DNA from: Thermodesulfovibrionia bacterium
GTDB lineage: Bacteria; Nitrospirota; Thermodesulfovibrionia; UBA6902
Direction of reading: 5' to 3'
Length of the DNA: 34,808 bases
Assembly: GCA_020057065.1 (NCBI GenBank)
Contig: JAGVGM010000164.1
Span: 1-34,808 of the forward strand
The notes beneath the pieces were generated by a model that worked only from the letters and a program-made list of their open reading frames with translations, did no database searches and was not told the origin of the DNA. Below, in pieces: positions 1-9,372 of this stretch; position 1 is the stretch's first letter, and each line of letters opens with the position of its first letter. A program made the translations under genes and the position numbers.

Positions 1-1
1 C

Positions 2-100
2 TATTATGTAATTGCCTGTGCTGATAGCATAAACAGGATCGTAGAGAGCAATGAAGGCAACAACTGCACTGCATCGAAAACAACATTGATTATTAAGTAA
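2..100 (+). CDS. C-terminal fragment of a CARDB-like domain surface protein (truncated by window edge)
   Basis: Frame 2 reads YYVIACADSINRIVESNEGNNCTASKTTLIIK*; the 'ACAD..N.IVESNE.NNC' pattern is typical of CARDB repeat ends. Too short for the ORF track. Confidence 0.6.
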   Translation, partial: YYVIACADSINRIVESNEGNNCTASKTTLIIK

Positions 101-274
101 GAGCGGAAAGGGGTAGTGCGACACTTCCGTTAAGACGCTACCATGAAAAGAGATAAAGCTGAGCTGGAAAAACTTTCCCGGTCCAGAAAATATTTCTTTT
201 ATATCAAATCCTGAAAATCCTGCGCTTCTCTTTAAAAATCAAGAAAAACAATAAGTTGTAAATTTAATGCAATC

Positions 275-290
275 TGGCATGTCTGTTGCA
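275..290 (+). promoter_or_regulatory. sigma-54 (RpoN) promoter upstream of fliK
   Basis: TGGCATG-TCTG-TTGCA; GG-N10-GC spacing exact (GG 276-277, GC 288-289). Confidence 0.8.
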
Positions 291-302
291 ATATAGATCG
301 AC

Positions 303-2000
303 ATGGAAATGAATCTCGCAAGTATGCCGGATATAAAGACCATACCGCAGGTTAATTCTGCAGCAGTTACATCATCTGATGGAAATAGCCAATCATGCAA
401 ACCATGCGAATCCAAGTTTGCTTCTATTGTTAATAAGGAAATTAATGGTCATGAAAATGAAACAGGAGCTGACAATTCAGCTGGAATCACTCAAGGGAAC
501 GAATTAAATAGCAGATCTGAACAGGCAGGGAATACATCAGATTTAAATAGATCAGCAAACAGTCCTCAAAATGAATCTGACAAATCCGGGAAGGGATCAG
601 TATCAGGGGTACACGGCAAAAAAGGATTAAAGATAGACAAGCAACTATTAAATTTGATCGGATGTTCAGTAACAGCGGATACAAACGGTTTGCAGGTAAA
701 TTTAATTAATCAAATTGTAGATCCGGAAATAACAGATGACGAGCTTGAGCAGTTAAATAATCAGCAGGGTCAAAATATACCGGCAGATATCAGTTTACCG
801 GGAAGTCTGATCGGTCAGGTTGTGGATACTGAAGTAACAGAAGAAAAGCCCGGGCAGTCAGATGATCAGCAGGACCAGAACATGACTGCTGAAAATGGTA
901 TGACAGCTGCCTTGATAAATCAAATTGTAGATACGGGAACAGATGAAACGTTTGAGCAGTTAGATGACCGGCAGGATCATAGCTTGCCGGCTGAAAATGG
1001 TTTAAAAACAGGCGCCTTATTATACGCATTAATGAACAGCGCTGTGAATTCAACAGATGATCCCAATGCTGATGCAGCACAGAGTAACAGCGATATTATG
1101 ACTAATGGGGCAATAGTTGCAACAGAGAAGAAGGGTCAACCTGAACGTGGTTTGAAAGCCGGCATCTTTTTGAATGAGTTGAATAATGATAATAAGACAA
1201 ATAATAACGTTGATAAAGGCATGGAGAATCTTATAGATGCGTTGGCTCAAGATGCTAATAATGGGATCTCTTCAGAGGGAAGTAAAGCGTTCTCAGCGGA
1301 GAAACTCGCAGAGCGCTTTGACGAAATAAATAATAATAAGCAGGATCATTTGAAATCAGCAGACCTGAAGCAGGATATTAAGAATATTGCTATCGCTGAA
1401 GGGAATAACAATTCAGAAAATATTCAAAGCAAACTTTCGCCTGAACTTGCAGGTGTGAGCGGGAAGACAGGGGAATTTAAAAATAATCCTGACACCACTG
1501 CAAAAACTGTAAAAGTTGAATCCGTTCCTGATAACGCCAATTTTTTAACTCATTCAGGCGCCAAACCGGAAAGCGGTAAACCGGTGGAGGCAATAGGAAA
1601 TACGGTAAGGCCTTCAGGTTTCACGCAGATGCTTGATAACATTGTTTATGTTATTAAAGGCAGCAGCAAGCTTGGCGTTAGTGTGAACCACGAGATCCTT
1701 GGAAAGCTTAATATAAATCTGAACATGGATAAAGGCATATTGAACGTCCACATTAATGCTGCCGAAAAAGTGACCAGGGAATTTATTGAGAATAATATTC
1801 AGCACATTGTTGATTCTCTTGCAAAGGACGGAGTGAGCGTCGGAGGATTCTCCGTAGGTTTAAGAAATCGTAACGGCTATGAAGGTCAGGAAGGCAATGT
1901 ATTTAAAATGAACAATGAGCAGGGGAACCGGGGAATACAGGTTTTAGATGAGAAGGCAAGAATAAGCGCAATACACGGCCTTGTGAGTGTGTTTGCATGA
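303..2000 (+). CDS. fliK: Flagellar hook-length control protein FliK
   Basis: Long low-complexity N/Q/D-rich N-terminus plus Flg_hook-like C-terminal domain (LGKLNINLNMDKGILNVHINAAEKVTREFIENNIQHIVDSLAKDG); followed by flgD. Confidence 0.85.
   Translation: MEMNLASMPDIKTIPQVNSAAVTSSDGNSQSCKPCESKFASIVNKEINGHENETGADNSAGITQGNELNSRSEQAGNTSDLNRSANSPQNESDKSGKGSVSGVHGKKGLKIDKQLLNLIGCSVTADTNGLQVNLINQIVDPEITDDELEQLNNQQGQNIPADISLPGSLIGQVVDTEVTEEKPGQSDDQQDQNMTAENGMTAALINQIVDTGTDETFEQLDDRQDHSLPAENGLKTGALLYALMNSAVNSTDDPNADAAQSNSDIMTNGAIVATEKKGQPERGLKAGIFLNELNNDNKTNNNVDKGMENLIDALAQDANNGISSEGSKAFSAEKLAERFDEINNNKQDHLKSADLKQDIKNIAIAEGNNNSENIQSKLSPELAGVSGKTGEFKNNPDTTAKTVKVESVPDNANFLTHSGAKPESGKPVEAIGNTVRPSGFTQMLDNIVYVIKGSSKLGVSVNHEILGKLNINLNMDKGILNVHINAAEKVTREFIENNIQHIVDSLAKDGVSVGGFSVGLRNRNGYEGQEGNVFKMNNEQGNRGIQVLDEKARISAIHGLVSVFA
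697..1020 (+). repeat. Three diverged tandem ~35-40 aa repeats inside FliK
   Basis: LINQIVDPEITDDELEQLNNQQGQNIPA / LIGQVVDTEVTEEKPGQSDDQQDQNMTAENG / LINQIVDTGTDETFEQLDDRQDHSLPAENG; aatcaaattgtagat occurs twice exactly. Confidence 0.75.
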
Positions 2001-2054
2001 AAGCTGAGAGCTGACAGCTATCAGCTTTCAGCCAGGAATTAGAAAGGAGCTAAA

Positions 2055-2699
2055 ATGGAAGTATCAGGCGTAAGCGATATTAATAGTACGATCCAGAATG
2101 TTAACGGAAAAACATTCGGCAAGGAAGATTTTATGAAGATCCTTCTAAAGCAGTTGAATTATCAGGACCCGTTAAACCCTATGGACAGCACTCAATTCAC
2201 ATCACAGCTTACACAGTTCAGTTCACTTGAACAGCTTACTAATCTCAATACTACACTTGAGAATGTGCTTGCCTTTCAGCAGTCAATACAGAACGCATCA
2301 ATTACGGATTTGATAGGCAGGACAGTAAGAGTGGAAGGAGACGCCACATATCTCAATAATACGGCGGATATGAATTATGAACTTTCAAAAGATGCTGCAT
2401 CGGTAAAAATATCGATATACGATAAGGGAGGCAGGCTTGTAGTGACAAAGGAAGCAGGCGCTCAGCAGCAGGGCAGCAATAAGTTCGTATGGGACGGCAA
2501 GGATGCCTCGGGCAATCAATTGCCGGCAGGGGATTATACCTTTGAGATCAAGGCTAAAGACATCTCAGGCGCTGTGGTCAATGTTGTGACGAATTCTTTC
2601 GGGACCGTTACAGGCGTCAACTTTGAAAATGGTCTGTCGTATCTTGTATTGAACGACGGAAGGAACATAACCCTTAGTGAAATTAAGTCAATTCGATAA
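2055..2699 (+). CDS. flgD: Flagellar hook assembly scaffold FlgD
   Basis: FGKEDFMKILLKQLNYQDPLNPMDSTQFTSQLTQFSSLEQL motif. Confidence 0.95.
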   Translation: MEVSGVSDINSTIQNVNGKTFGKEDFMKILLKQLNYQDPLNPMDSTQFTSQLTQFSSLEQLTNLNTTLENVLAFQQSIQNASITDLIGRTVRVEGDATYLNNTADMNYELSKDAASVKISIYDKGGRLVVTKEAGAQQQGSNKFVWDGKDASGNQLPAGDYTFEIKAKDISGAVVNVVTNSFGTVTGVNFENGLSYLVLNDGRNITLSEIKSIR

Positions 2700-2749
2700 A
2701 TGGATAATTGCCGATGGCTGTATGCTATCGGCTAAAAGGAGGAAGAAAG

Positions 2750-4033
2750 ATGATAACATCATTATTTACAGCGGTCAGCGGAATGAATGCAAACGGCACA
2801 GCCCTTTCGGTCATCGGTGATAACGTTGCAAACATGAACACCATCGCTTTTAAGGCAAGTCGGGTGGCCTTTGGGGATATTCTCAGTCAATCGTTGGGGA
2901 CCTCACAGATCGGAAGAGGCGTTGCCGTAGCCGATATTACGCCGACTTTTACACAGGGTTCTTTTGAGAACACGGCAAATGTTCTGGACCTGGCCGTTGA
3001 CGGCGAAGGTTTATTTCTAATGAGAGATGAAAGCGGAGTTGCATATACAAGGGCGGGTCAATTTACCCTGGATAAGGAAGGTTACATTGTAAATACCAAT
3101 GGAATGCGCTTGCAGGGATTTCTTTTTTCTACATCAGGAAGCACAGAAGGCCTTGGCGACATCAACCTTTCAACGCTGAACAGTTCGCCTAATAAGACCC
3201 TTGATGTGTCAATATCTGCAAATCTTGATTCAAGGGCTAATCTCCTTACTGCTGCATTCGATGTAACCGATCCCGGGAATACATCCAATTTTTCAAGCAC
3301 CCTTACTGTTTATGATTCTCTTGGGGTCAGTCATGTTATGAATATTTATTTCAGAAAGGATACTGAGGCTGCAACAGGAAATACGTGGGAGTGGTTTGCA
3401 GTGGTTAATGAAGATGATTCAGAAAGCGGCATTACAGAGGTACAGGCACAGGGCACGCTTGATTTCACCAGTGACGGAGCCCTTGATGTAGAAAGTGCAA
3501 TAACTTACCCTGTCGGAACCGGTTTTCAGTTCAGCGGTGGAGCAACGGCAGACCAGGCAATGGAATTTGATTTCGGCACTTCTATAACAACAGATAGCGG
3601 TGAAGGACTTGATGGTACAACCCAATTCGGCTCTACTTCCGCAACCATTTTCCAGAGTCAGGACGGTTATGCGTCAGGTTCTTTGAGGAACATAACCATA
3701 ACACAGGATGGCTATATAACAGGTATTTTCACCAATGGTCAGACAAGGGCTGTCGGACAGGTGGCCCTTGCAAAATTTCTTGCGCCTACTGAGGTCAAAA
3801 AAATGGGCAAGAACCTTTATTCTGAATCTTCAGAATCAGGGCAGCCGATCATCAGTATCCCCGGGATCTCGGGCACAGGTGTGGTGCTCTCAAATACCCT
3901 TGAACTGAGCAATGTGGACCTTGCCGAGGAGTTTGTTAAGATGATCATATCGCAGAGAGGTTTCCAGGCAAATTCAAAGATGGTCTCGACGTCTGACGAG
4001 CTTATGCAGGAGCTTATTAATCTTAAGAGGTAA
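2750..4033 (+). CDS. flgE: Flagellar hook protein FlgE
   Basis: MITSLFTAVSGMNANGTALSVIGDNVANMNTIAFKASR and C-terminal NVDLAEEFVKMIISQRGFQANSKMVSTSDELMQELINLKR. Start set at ATG 2750 after aaaggagg; the track starts upstream at TTG 2708. Confidence 0.95.
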   Translation: MITSLFTAVSGMNANGTALSVIGDNVANMNTIAFKASRVAFGDILSQSLGTSQIGRGVAVADITPTFTQGSFENTANVLDLAVDGEGLFLMRDESGVAYTRAGQFTLDKEGYIVNTNGMRLQGFLFSTSGSTEGLGDINLSTLNSSPNKTLDVSISANLDSRANLLTAAFDVTDPGNTSNFSSTLTVYDSLGVSHVMNIYFRKDTEAATGNTWEWFAVVNEDDSESGITEVQAQGTLDFTSDGALDVESAITYPVGTGFQFSGGATADQAMEFDFGTSITTDSGEGLDGTTQFGSTSATIFQSQDGYASGSLRNITITQDGYITGIFTNGQTRAVGQVALAKFLAPTEVKKMGKNLYSESSESGQPIISIPGISGTGVVLSNTLELSNVDLAEEFVKMIISQRGFQANSKMVSTSDELMQELINLKR

Positions 4034-4051
4034 GGATTAAGGGGTAGGCAG

Positions 4052-4078
4052 TAGGGGCGGGTTTCAAACCCGCCCCTA
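4052..4078. terminator. GC-rich palindrome between convergent flgE and cheB
   Basis: taggggcgggttt-c-aaacccgccccta perfect 13-bp stem; same family as 5643-5669 and 18120-18145. Confidence 0.6.
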
Positions 4079-4082
4079 AATA

Positions 4083-5123
4083 TTATACGGAATTTATAAT
4101 TTCACCGGCTATTTCATCGATAGGGACGATCTTATCGGCTAATCCTGATTCCACCACGGCTTTCGGCATTCCGTAGACAACGCATGTCGCCTCACTCTCA
4201 GCAATGGTTCTGCCGCCGGAATCTTTGATTTTTTTCATGCCTTGTAATCCGTCATTTCCAAGTCCGGTAAGTATTACGCCGAGAACATGCCCGGAAAAAT
4301 ATTCTACGACTGAAAGCATGAGTTCATCTACAGAAGGTTTATAAATATACTCCTTTCTGTTCTCGGTTATGGATATTGTTGTTTCTGTAATTTTTTTCCT
4401 TGCAACGCTCATATGACCTTTACCGGGGGCTATGTATACAACCCCCTTTTTAATAGGTTCTCCATGTTCCGCCTCTTTTACTTCAACAGCACTGATCTGA
4501 TTGAGTCTTTCTGCGAAAGGGCCGGTAAAGACCGGCGGCATATGCTGTGCAATAAGGATCGGGACCGGGAAATCTTTCGGCAGACTGGTGATGATATTCT
4601 GCAAGGCCTTGGGCCCGCCTGTTGAGGAGCCGATCGCGACAATATTTATTTTTCTGTGAGAAGTATAATCATTTCCACCGGGCATCTCTAATTTTTTCGG
4701 TGAATATCTTTTTTTAAATAAAGGCAAACCTCTCTTGCCGATACTTTTTATTTTTTCAATTAATAAAGCTCTGATCTTTACTATATTTACAGAGAGATCC
4801 GACAAATTTTTTGGTATAAAATCGACAGCTCCTATCTCAAGGGCTTCAAGCGTGATCTTTGCATCATCGGTTGTCAGTGAACTGACCATAAGAACCGGGA
4901 CCGGATTTGTTGACATTATCAGTTTCAGGGCCTCAATGCCGTTCATTTTCGGCATTTCAATATCTAACGTGACGATATCAGGCTTTAACAGGGCGACTTT
5001 TTCAACAGCTTCTACCCCGTTCCTTGCAATACCGATGACCTTGATCTCCGGGTCTTCGGATATCATGCTTGCGAGGGTGTTTCTCATGAAAGCTGAGTCA
5101 TCGACTATCAAAACGTTAATCAT
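4083..5123 (-). CDS. cheB: Chemotaxis protein-glutamate methylesterase CheB
   Basis: Receiver (VLIVDDSAFMRNTL...DIVTLDIEMPKMNG) plus methylesterase (AIGSSTGGPKALQ...ILIAQHMPPVFTGPFAERL...GNDGLQGM). Confidence 0.96.
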   Translation of the reverse strand: MINVLIVDDSAFMRNTLASMISEDPEIKVIGIARNGVEAVEKVALLKPDIVTLDIEMPKMNGIEALKLIMSTNPVPVLMVSSLTTDDAKITLEALEIGAVDFIPKNLSDLSVNIVKIRALLIEKIKSIGKRGLPLFKKRYSPKKLEMPGGNDYTSHRKINIVAIGSSTGGPKALQNIITSLPKDFPVPILIAQHMPPVFTGPFAERLNQISAVEVKEAEHGEPIKKGVVYIAPGKGHMSVARKKITETTISITENRKEYIYKPSVDELMLSVVEYFSGHVLGVILTGLGNDGLQGMKKIKDSGGRTIAESEATCVVYGMPKAVVESGLADKIVPIDEIAGEIINSV

Positions 5124-5166
5124 TTTTTATTTTCTCATCTTCTTATCTTCTATCTGCCTTACCCTT

Positions 5167-5616
5167 TTACCCCTGCTGTCCCAGGAATTTATCTATATCC
5201 AGAAGTATGATAAGTCTGTTTTCAAGCTTTGCTATCCCTTTAATGAACATGCTGCTCGCACTTGATGCCATCTGAGGGGGAGGTTCTACAATATTCGCAG
5301 GTATTCTCAAGACCTCCGATACGGAATCCACAACAAGTCCATATGTGATCCCCTGAATGTCCATTATTATGACTCTTGAAGAATCGTCTGTTTCCTTGTT
5401 GTCAAGGCCGAATTTTTTTCTGAGATTTACCACAGGAATGACCTTGCCGCGAAGATTAATTACGCCTACCACATAGTCCGGAGCATTAGGTACCCTTGTT
5501 ATCTCCGTTATCCTGTTTATCTCCTGAACACTGAGGATATTAACGGCATATTCCTCCTTTTCAAGGGTAAAAGTGACTAATTGCAATATCTGTTCACTTA
5601 CCATCGTACTTTCCAT
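5167..5616 (-). CDS. cheW: Chemotaxis coupling protein CheW
   Basis: FTLEKEEYAVNILSVQEINRITEITRVPNAPDYVVGVINLRGKVIPVVNLRKKFG. Confidence 0.95.
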   Translation of the reverse strand: MESTMVSEQILQLVTFTLEKEEYAVNILSVQEINRITEITRVPNAPDYVVGVINLRGKVIPVVNLRKKFGLDNKETDDSSRVIIMDIQGITYGLVVDSVSEVLRIPANIVEPPPQMASSASSMFIKGIAKLENRLIILLDIDKFLGQQG

Positions 5617-5642
5617 GTAATCCTCCTTTTATTAAGTTGTTC

Positions 5643-5669
5643 GCAGGGGCGGGGATACCCCTCCCCTGC
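5643..5669. repeat. GC-rich palindrome between cheW and the cheW-cheZ fusion gene
   Basis: gcaggggcgggg-ata-cccctcccctgc, one mismatch in 12-bp stem. Confidence 0.55.
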
Positions 5670-5679
5670 TTCTGAAATT

Positions 5680-6918
5680 TTAAAAACCAAAATCATTTAA
5701 GAGCGCCTCCACGTCAGACTGTGTGACTTTCTCAATTGACTTTTCTGTAACTCCATCTTCTTCATGTTGTTCTGAAGCTGCACCAACTTTTATTTTATCA
5801 GGCTCGGTCCTGGTTAAAATGCCGAACTTGGCTATTAATTTTAAGAGCTCAACTTCAACATTGTTTACAAGGTCTATAACCTTTTTTATGGTCTGTCCGG
5901 TGATATCCTGAAACTGTTGTGCATTAAGAACTATGTTCATATCATTGTCCATTGAATCCTTAAACGACTTGAAATAATTGACTGCTTCTTCTTGACCCTT
6001 GATGCTTTCAAGATGCCTTGAGAAATCATTCGATTCCTCAAAGTATCTTTCCACAATCCCCATTGTTTTATTTGCTGCGTCTTCCGTCCTCGAAATTACA
6101 AATTGAAGGTTGTCAACAGCAGTAGGCACGTCACTTTGTGCAAGTTTCTGAAGGCCGGTGTTTATGGAGCCCCTGAAGTCTTCAAGGGAGTTATGAAGCT
6201 TTCTCGTTATTTTGCCAACTTCCGTGAAGATGCCGCTGTCCGTGGCCCTTACTAATTGATCAGAGATGCCTTCCATTTTTTCATATTCGTTTGCCGATAA
6301 TGCGTCCATAAAGTTTATCATTAATTCAAATATCTTGTGTTTGGGATTTTTTTTATCAAGTTTAGAGGTGAGAAAGTCTTTTGCATTATGTAATTCTCTT
6401 ACAGTAACCTTTCCACCAATAGTGTCAATTTCCCGTGTAACTTCAACATTACCTCCGCTCTCTATATCACTTACAGTAACAATAGTATCTTCGAGCAGGC
6501 TGATATCATCAACGGGGAGGATCTTTTTGGTGTTTAATAAGACAATAAGCCTGTTATCAAATTTTGCTACACCTTCCAAAAGGTCTGCATTACTGCTGAT
6601 GATCTTATCAGGAGCTTCGATATTGGCTTCATCTACCTTTACAACGCCTGTAATGCCGTCCACAATTATGCCGAATGTTATTTTTCCTGCTGAAATGACG
6701 ATTACTACTCTTCCTGTTTCATTGCTGCCGTTTGAATTTAACAGATTCTTTAAATTTACAACCGGAATTACAGACCCTCTCAGATTTATTATGCCTTTTA
6801 TATATGGCGGCAGTTGGGGGAGGATGGTTATTGACGGCATGGTAATAATTTCCCTCACCCTTAAGATCGGGATCATATATTCATTATTGTTAAGATGAAA
6901 CCCTATATATTGCTGCAT
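5680..6918 (-). CDS. CheW-CheZ fusion protein (coupling domain + CheY-P phosphatase domain)
   Basis: N-terminus is CheW-like (NEYMIPILRVREIITMPSITILPQLPPYIKGIINLRGSVIPVVNLKNLL); C-terminal half is CheZ-like with AQQFQDITGQTIKKVIDLV (DxxxQ) and terminal DVEALLNDFGF. Confidence 0.88.
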   Translation of the reverse strand: MQQYIGFHLNNNEYMIPILRVREIITMPSITILPQLPPYIKGIINLRGSVIPVVNLKNLLNSNGSNETGRVVIVISAGKITFGIIVDGITGVVKVDEANIEAPDKIISSNADLLEGVAKFDNRLIVLLNTKKILPVDDISLLEDTIVTVSDIESGGNVEVTREIDTIGGKVTVRELHNAKDFLTSKLDKKNPKHKIFELMINFMDALSANEYEKMEGISDQLVRATDSGIFTEVGKITRKLHNSLEDFRGSINTGLQKLAQSDVPTAVDNLQFVISRTEDAANKTMGIVERYFEESNDFSRHLESIKGQEEAVNYFKSFKDSMDNDMNIVLNAQQFQDITGQTIKKVIDLVNNVEVELLKLIAKFGILTRTEPDKIKVGAASEQHEEDGVTEKSIEKVTQSDVEALLNDFGF

Positions 6919-7007
6919 GGATACCTCCCCTTTTATTTAATATTATGTCAGTTATTGCCATTAACACTAAAAGTATATTTAATATAAATCTCATAACACT
7001 TGTCTCA

Positions 7008-8933
7008 TCAGGTCTTCACTAATCCCAGCAGATTTTTTGACAGGCCGGTGACGTCCAGTATGAACACGACCCTGCCGTCGCCTGTTATTGTTGCGCCAAG
7101 TACATAAGAGGATGTTGCGTCTAATCCGTTCAGTGATTTGATTACGACTTCCTCCTGTCCTAAAAGCTTGTCTACGGCTATACAATACTTCCTGTCCCCC
7201 ATTGAGATAACAACGACATATTTAAATTCCATATCATCATTATTCCCATTGTATCCCAATCCAAGGACGCTTCTCAGGTCGAACAGGGGACATATCTTGC
7301 CCCTTATAACAATTACATTCTGTCCTGTTATGTCGGTAATATCCTTTTTTGCCACCTTTAATGTCTCCTCTATCGGCGATAGCGGTATGGCATATTTGGC
7401 TCCGTCCACTTCAACCATTAAGGCCTGGATTATGGCTAATGTCAAAGGTATGTTTATTCTGAATGTTGTGCCTTCGCCTTTTTCGGTTGATACCTCAACA
7501 TAACCGTTTAAAAGCGATATATTGGTCTTTACAACATCCATCCCCACACCGCGGCCGCTGAGTTCAGTAGCTACCGCCATGGTAGAAAATCCCGGCAGAA
7601 AAATGATATTTATAGCGTCATCGTCTGACATTTTCAGGGCCTCTTCTTCTGTCATGAGACCTTTCTCAATAGCTTTTCTCTTAAGGGTATTTACGTCTAT
7701 TCCTTTTCCATCATCCATTATCTCTATAACGATCTGAGTGCCTTTTTGATATGTGTTAATTACAATTTTGCCTTTTGGCGGTTTGCCCATGGCGATCCGC
7801 TCTTCCGAGGATTCGATGCCGTGATCAATAGAATTTCTCAATATGTGCGTCATGGGATCACCGATATGTTCTATTACCGTCTTGTCAACTTCTGTGCTTT
7901 CTCCAAATATCTGCAATTCAATGTCTTTCTTAACAGAGGCGGAAATATCCCTCACGAGTCTCGGGAACTTACTGAAAATTTTCTGAATGGGCTGCATCCT
8001 CATCTTCATAACAGAGATCTGTGTATCGGAGGTAATACGGTCCAGAAAGGAAACAGCTTCTGAAAGCACTTCAGTCATTTGATCGTCAGAGTATTTAAGA
8101 TCGAAGTAATGTGATATATTTAACAGCCTGTTCCTTACCAGCACTATTTCTCCGGCTAAATCCATGACCTTGTCAATCCTGCTGACATCAACTCTTAAGT
8201 TCTGGGCTTTTTGAGTATGATCTTTTGCCGTCTGTATCATTTCATTAGGTTTTTGCTCACTGTCTGGTGCAGTCTGAGAGCTTTCTGTATTTTTTACAGA
8301 ATCAACTGAAGCAGTGCTTGTAATTTCAGGGGCCTGCGTTAATTTATTGTTTAAATGTGGTCCCGCTGAAGATTCTATTGGTCTTTCAGAAGGTTCGCTT
8401 ACCTGTGCAGAGGCAGCGGCATCTGCAGTATCAAGCGGCTGCAGTGCGGCAGGTCCTGATGACATGGTTTCTGATGTCTTAGACTCTTTGGACACTTGTT
8501 CAGCAGGGATATCCCGGGATTCTTTTGAACTATTAGAATTGGAAATAGCCGCCTTCAAAGCTTTTTTAAGCTCCTGCACCAGAGGAGCAACATTTTCTTC
8601 GATGCCATCTTTTTCTTTTAAATGAATGAGAAGCAATCTTAGCATGTCGATAGACTCAAGAATCACATCCATAAGATGTTTTGACAAAGTTATTTCGTTA
8701 TCACGGAGCTTCTTCATTATGCTCTCTGCCGTGTGTGCTACATCCACAATCAACTGTAAACCAAGAAAACCCGCGGCGCCTTTGATAGTATGCATGGACC
8801 TGAAGATATCGTTGATAAGGTCTGCATCCTGACCTTTTTGCTCGAGTTCAACAAATCTCGGTTCTATTTTGTCGAGCGATTCTTCCGCCTCAGTGATAAA
8901 TTCCTGTATGATTTCTTCCATTTCATCGTTCAT
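7008..8933 (-). CDS. cheA: Chemotaxis histidine kinase CheA
   Basis: HPt (FRSMHTIKGAAGFLGL), dimerisation/P3, HATPase (HILRNSIDHGIES...GRGVGMDVVKTNI), C-terminal CheW-like domain. Confidence 0.96.
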   Translation of the reverse strand: MNDEMEEIIQEFITEAEESLDKIEPRFVELEQKGQDADLINDIFRSMHTIKGAAGFLGLQLIVDVAHTAESIMKKLRDNEITLSKHLMDVILESIDMLRLLLIHLKEKDGIEENVAPLVQELKKALKAAISNSNSSKESRDIPAEQVSKESKTSETMSSGPAALQPLDTADAAASAQVSEPSERPIESSAGPHLNNKLTQAPEITSTASVDSVKNTESSQTAPDSEQKPNEMIQTAKDHTQKAQNLRVDVSRIDKVMDLAGEIVLVRNRLLNISHYFDLKYSDDQMTEVLSEAVSFLDRITSDTQISVMKMRMQPIQKIFSKFPRLVRDISASVKKDIELQIFGESTEVDKTVIEHIGDPMTHILRNSIDHGIESSEERIAMGKPPKGKIVINTYQKGTQIVIEIMDDGKGIDVNTLKRKAIEKGLMTEEEALKMSDDDAINIIFLPGFSTMAVATELSGRGVGMDVVKTNISLLNGYVEVSTEKGEGTTFRINIPLTLAIIQALMVEVDGAKYAIPLSPIEETLKVAKKDITDITGQNVIVIRGKICPLFDLRSVLGLGYNGNNDDMEFKYVVVISMGDRKYCIAVDKLLGQEEVVIKSLNGLDATSSYVLGATITGDGRVVFILDVTGLSKNLLGLVKT

Positions 8934-8974
8934 TTTATATCCCTGTGCAATATTTTATTGTATATGTCATGGTC

Positions 8975-9370
8975 TTATTTTTTGGCAGCAAGACGTTCGA
9001 ATATCTTGTCCATCTTTTCTTTTAATACTTCTCCGGTAAAAGGCTTTACAATATAATTATTTACCCCTGCCTGTATCGCGGTTATGACCTTTTCTTTTTC
9101 CGCCTCTGCGGTTACCATCAACATGGGTGTGTCTTTAATTGCAGGATCACTACGAATTTTTTTCAGGAGATCAAGCCCATCCATGTTAGGCATGTTCCAG
9201 TCGGTTACAACAAAACCATATCCCCCGTCTTTCAATTTAGAGTAAGCCTGCACCCCGTCTTCGGCCTCATCTATATTTTCGAACCCGAGTTGTTTGAGAA
9301 GATTTTTGATGATCCTCCTCATGGTTGAAAAATCATCAACAACAAGTATTTTCATCTTAAGATCCGGCAT
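8975..9370 (-). CDS. cheY: Chemotaxis response regulator CheY
   Basis: [34 protein letters not shown]...[16 protein letters not shown]...MVTAEA...NNYIVKPF; aggagg upstream. Confidence 0.95.
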   Translation of the reverse strand: MPDLKMKILVVDDFSTMRRIIKNLLKQLGFENIDEAEDGVQAYSKLKDGGYGFVVTDWNMPNMDGLDLLKKIRSDPAIKDTPMLMVTAEAEKEKVITAIQAGVNNYIVKPFTGEVLKEKMDKIFERLAAKK

Positions 9371-9372
9371 AT

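Noticed and set aside
2711-2733. GCCGATGG near flgE as a sigma-28 -10 element
   Set aside because: No TAAA at the right spacing; it is part of a small gccgat...atcggc inverted repeat.
4132-4160. Minus-strand GCCGATAA inside cheB
   Set aside because: Lies in coding sequence and has no TAAA at 15-16 nt.
4735-5265. 176-aa plus-strand ORF opposite cheB/cheW
   Set aside because: Antisense to recognised CheB receiver and CheW end; no family signature.
6266-6898. 210-aa plus-strand ORF opposite the CheW-CheZ gene
   Set aside because: Antisense shadow of a well-supported CDS; Ser/Thr/Ile-rich composition typical of spurious antisense frames.
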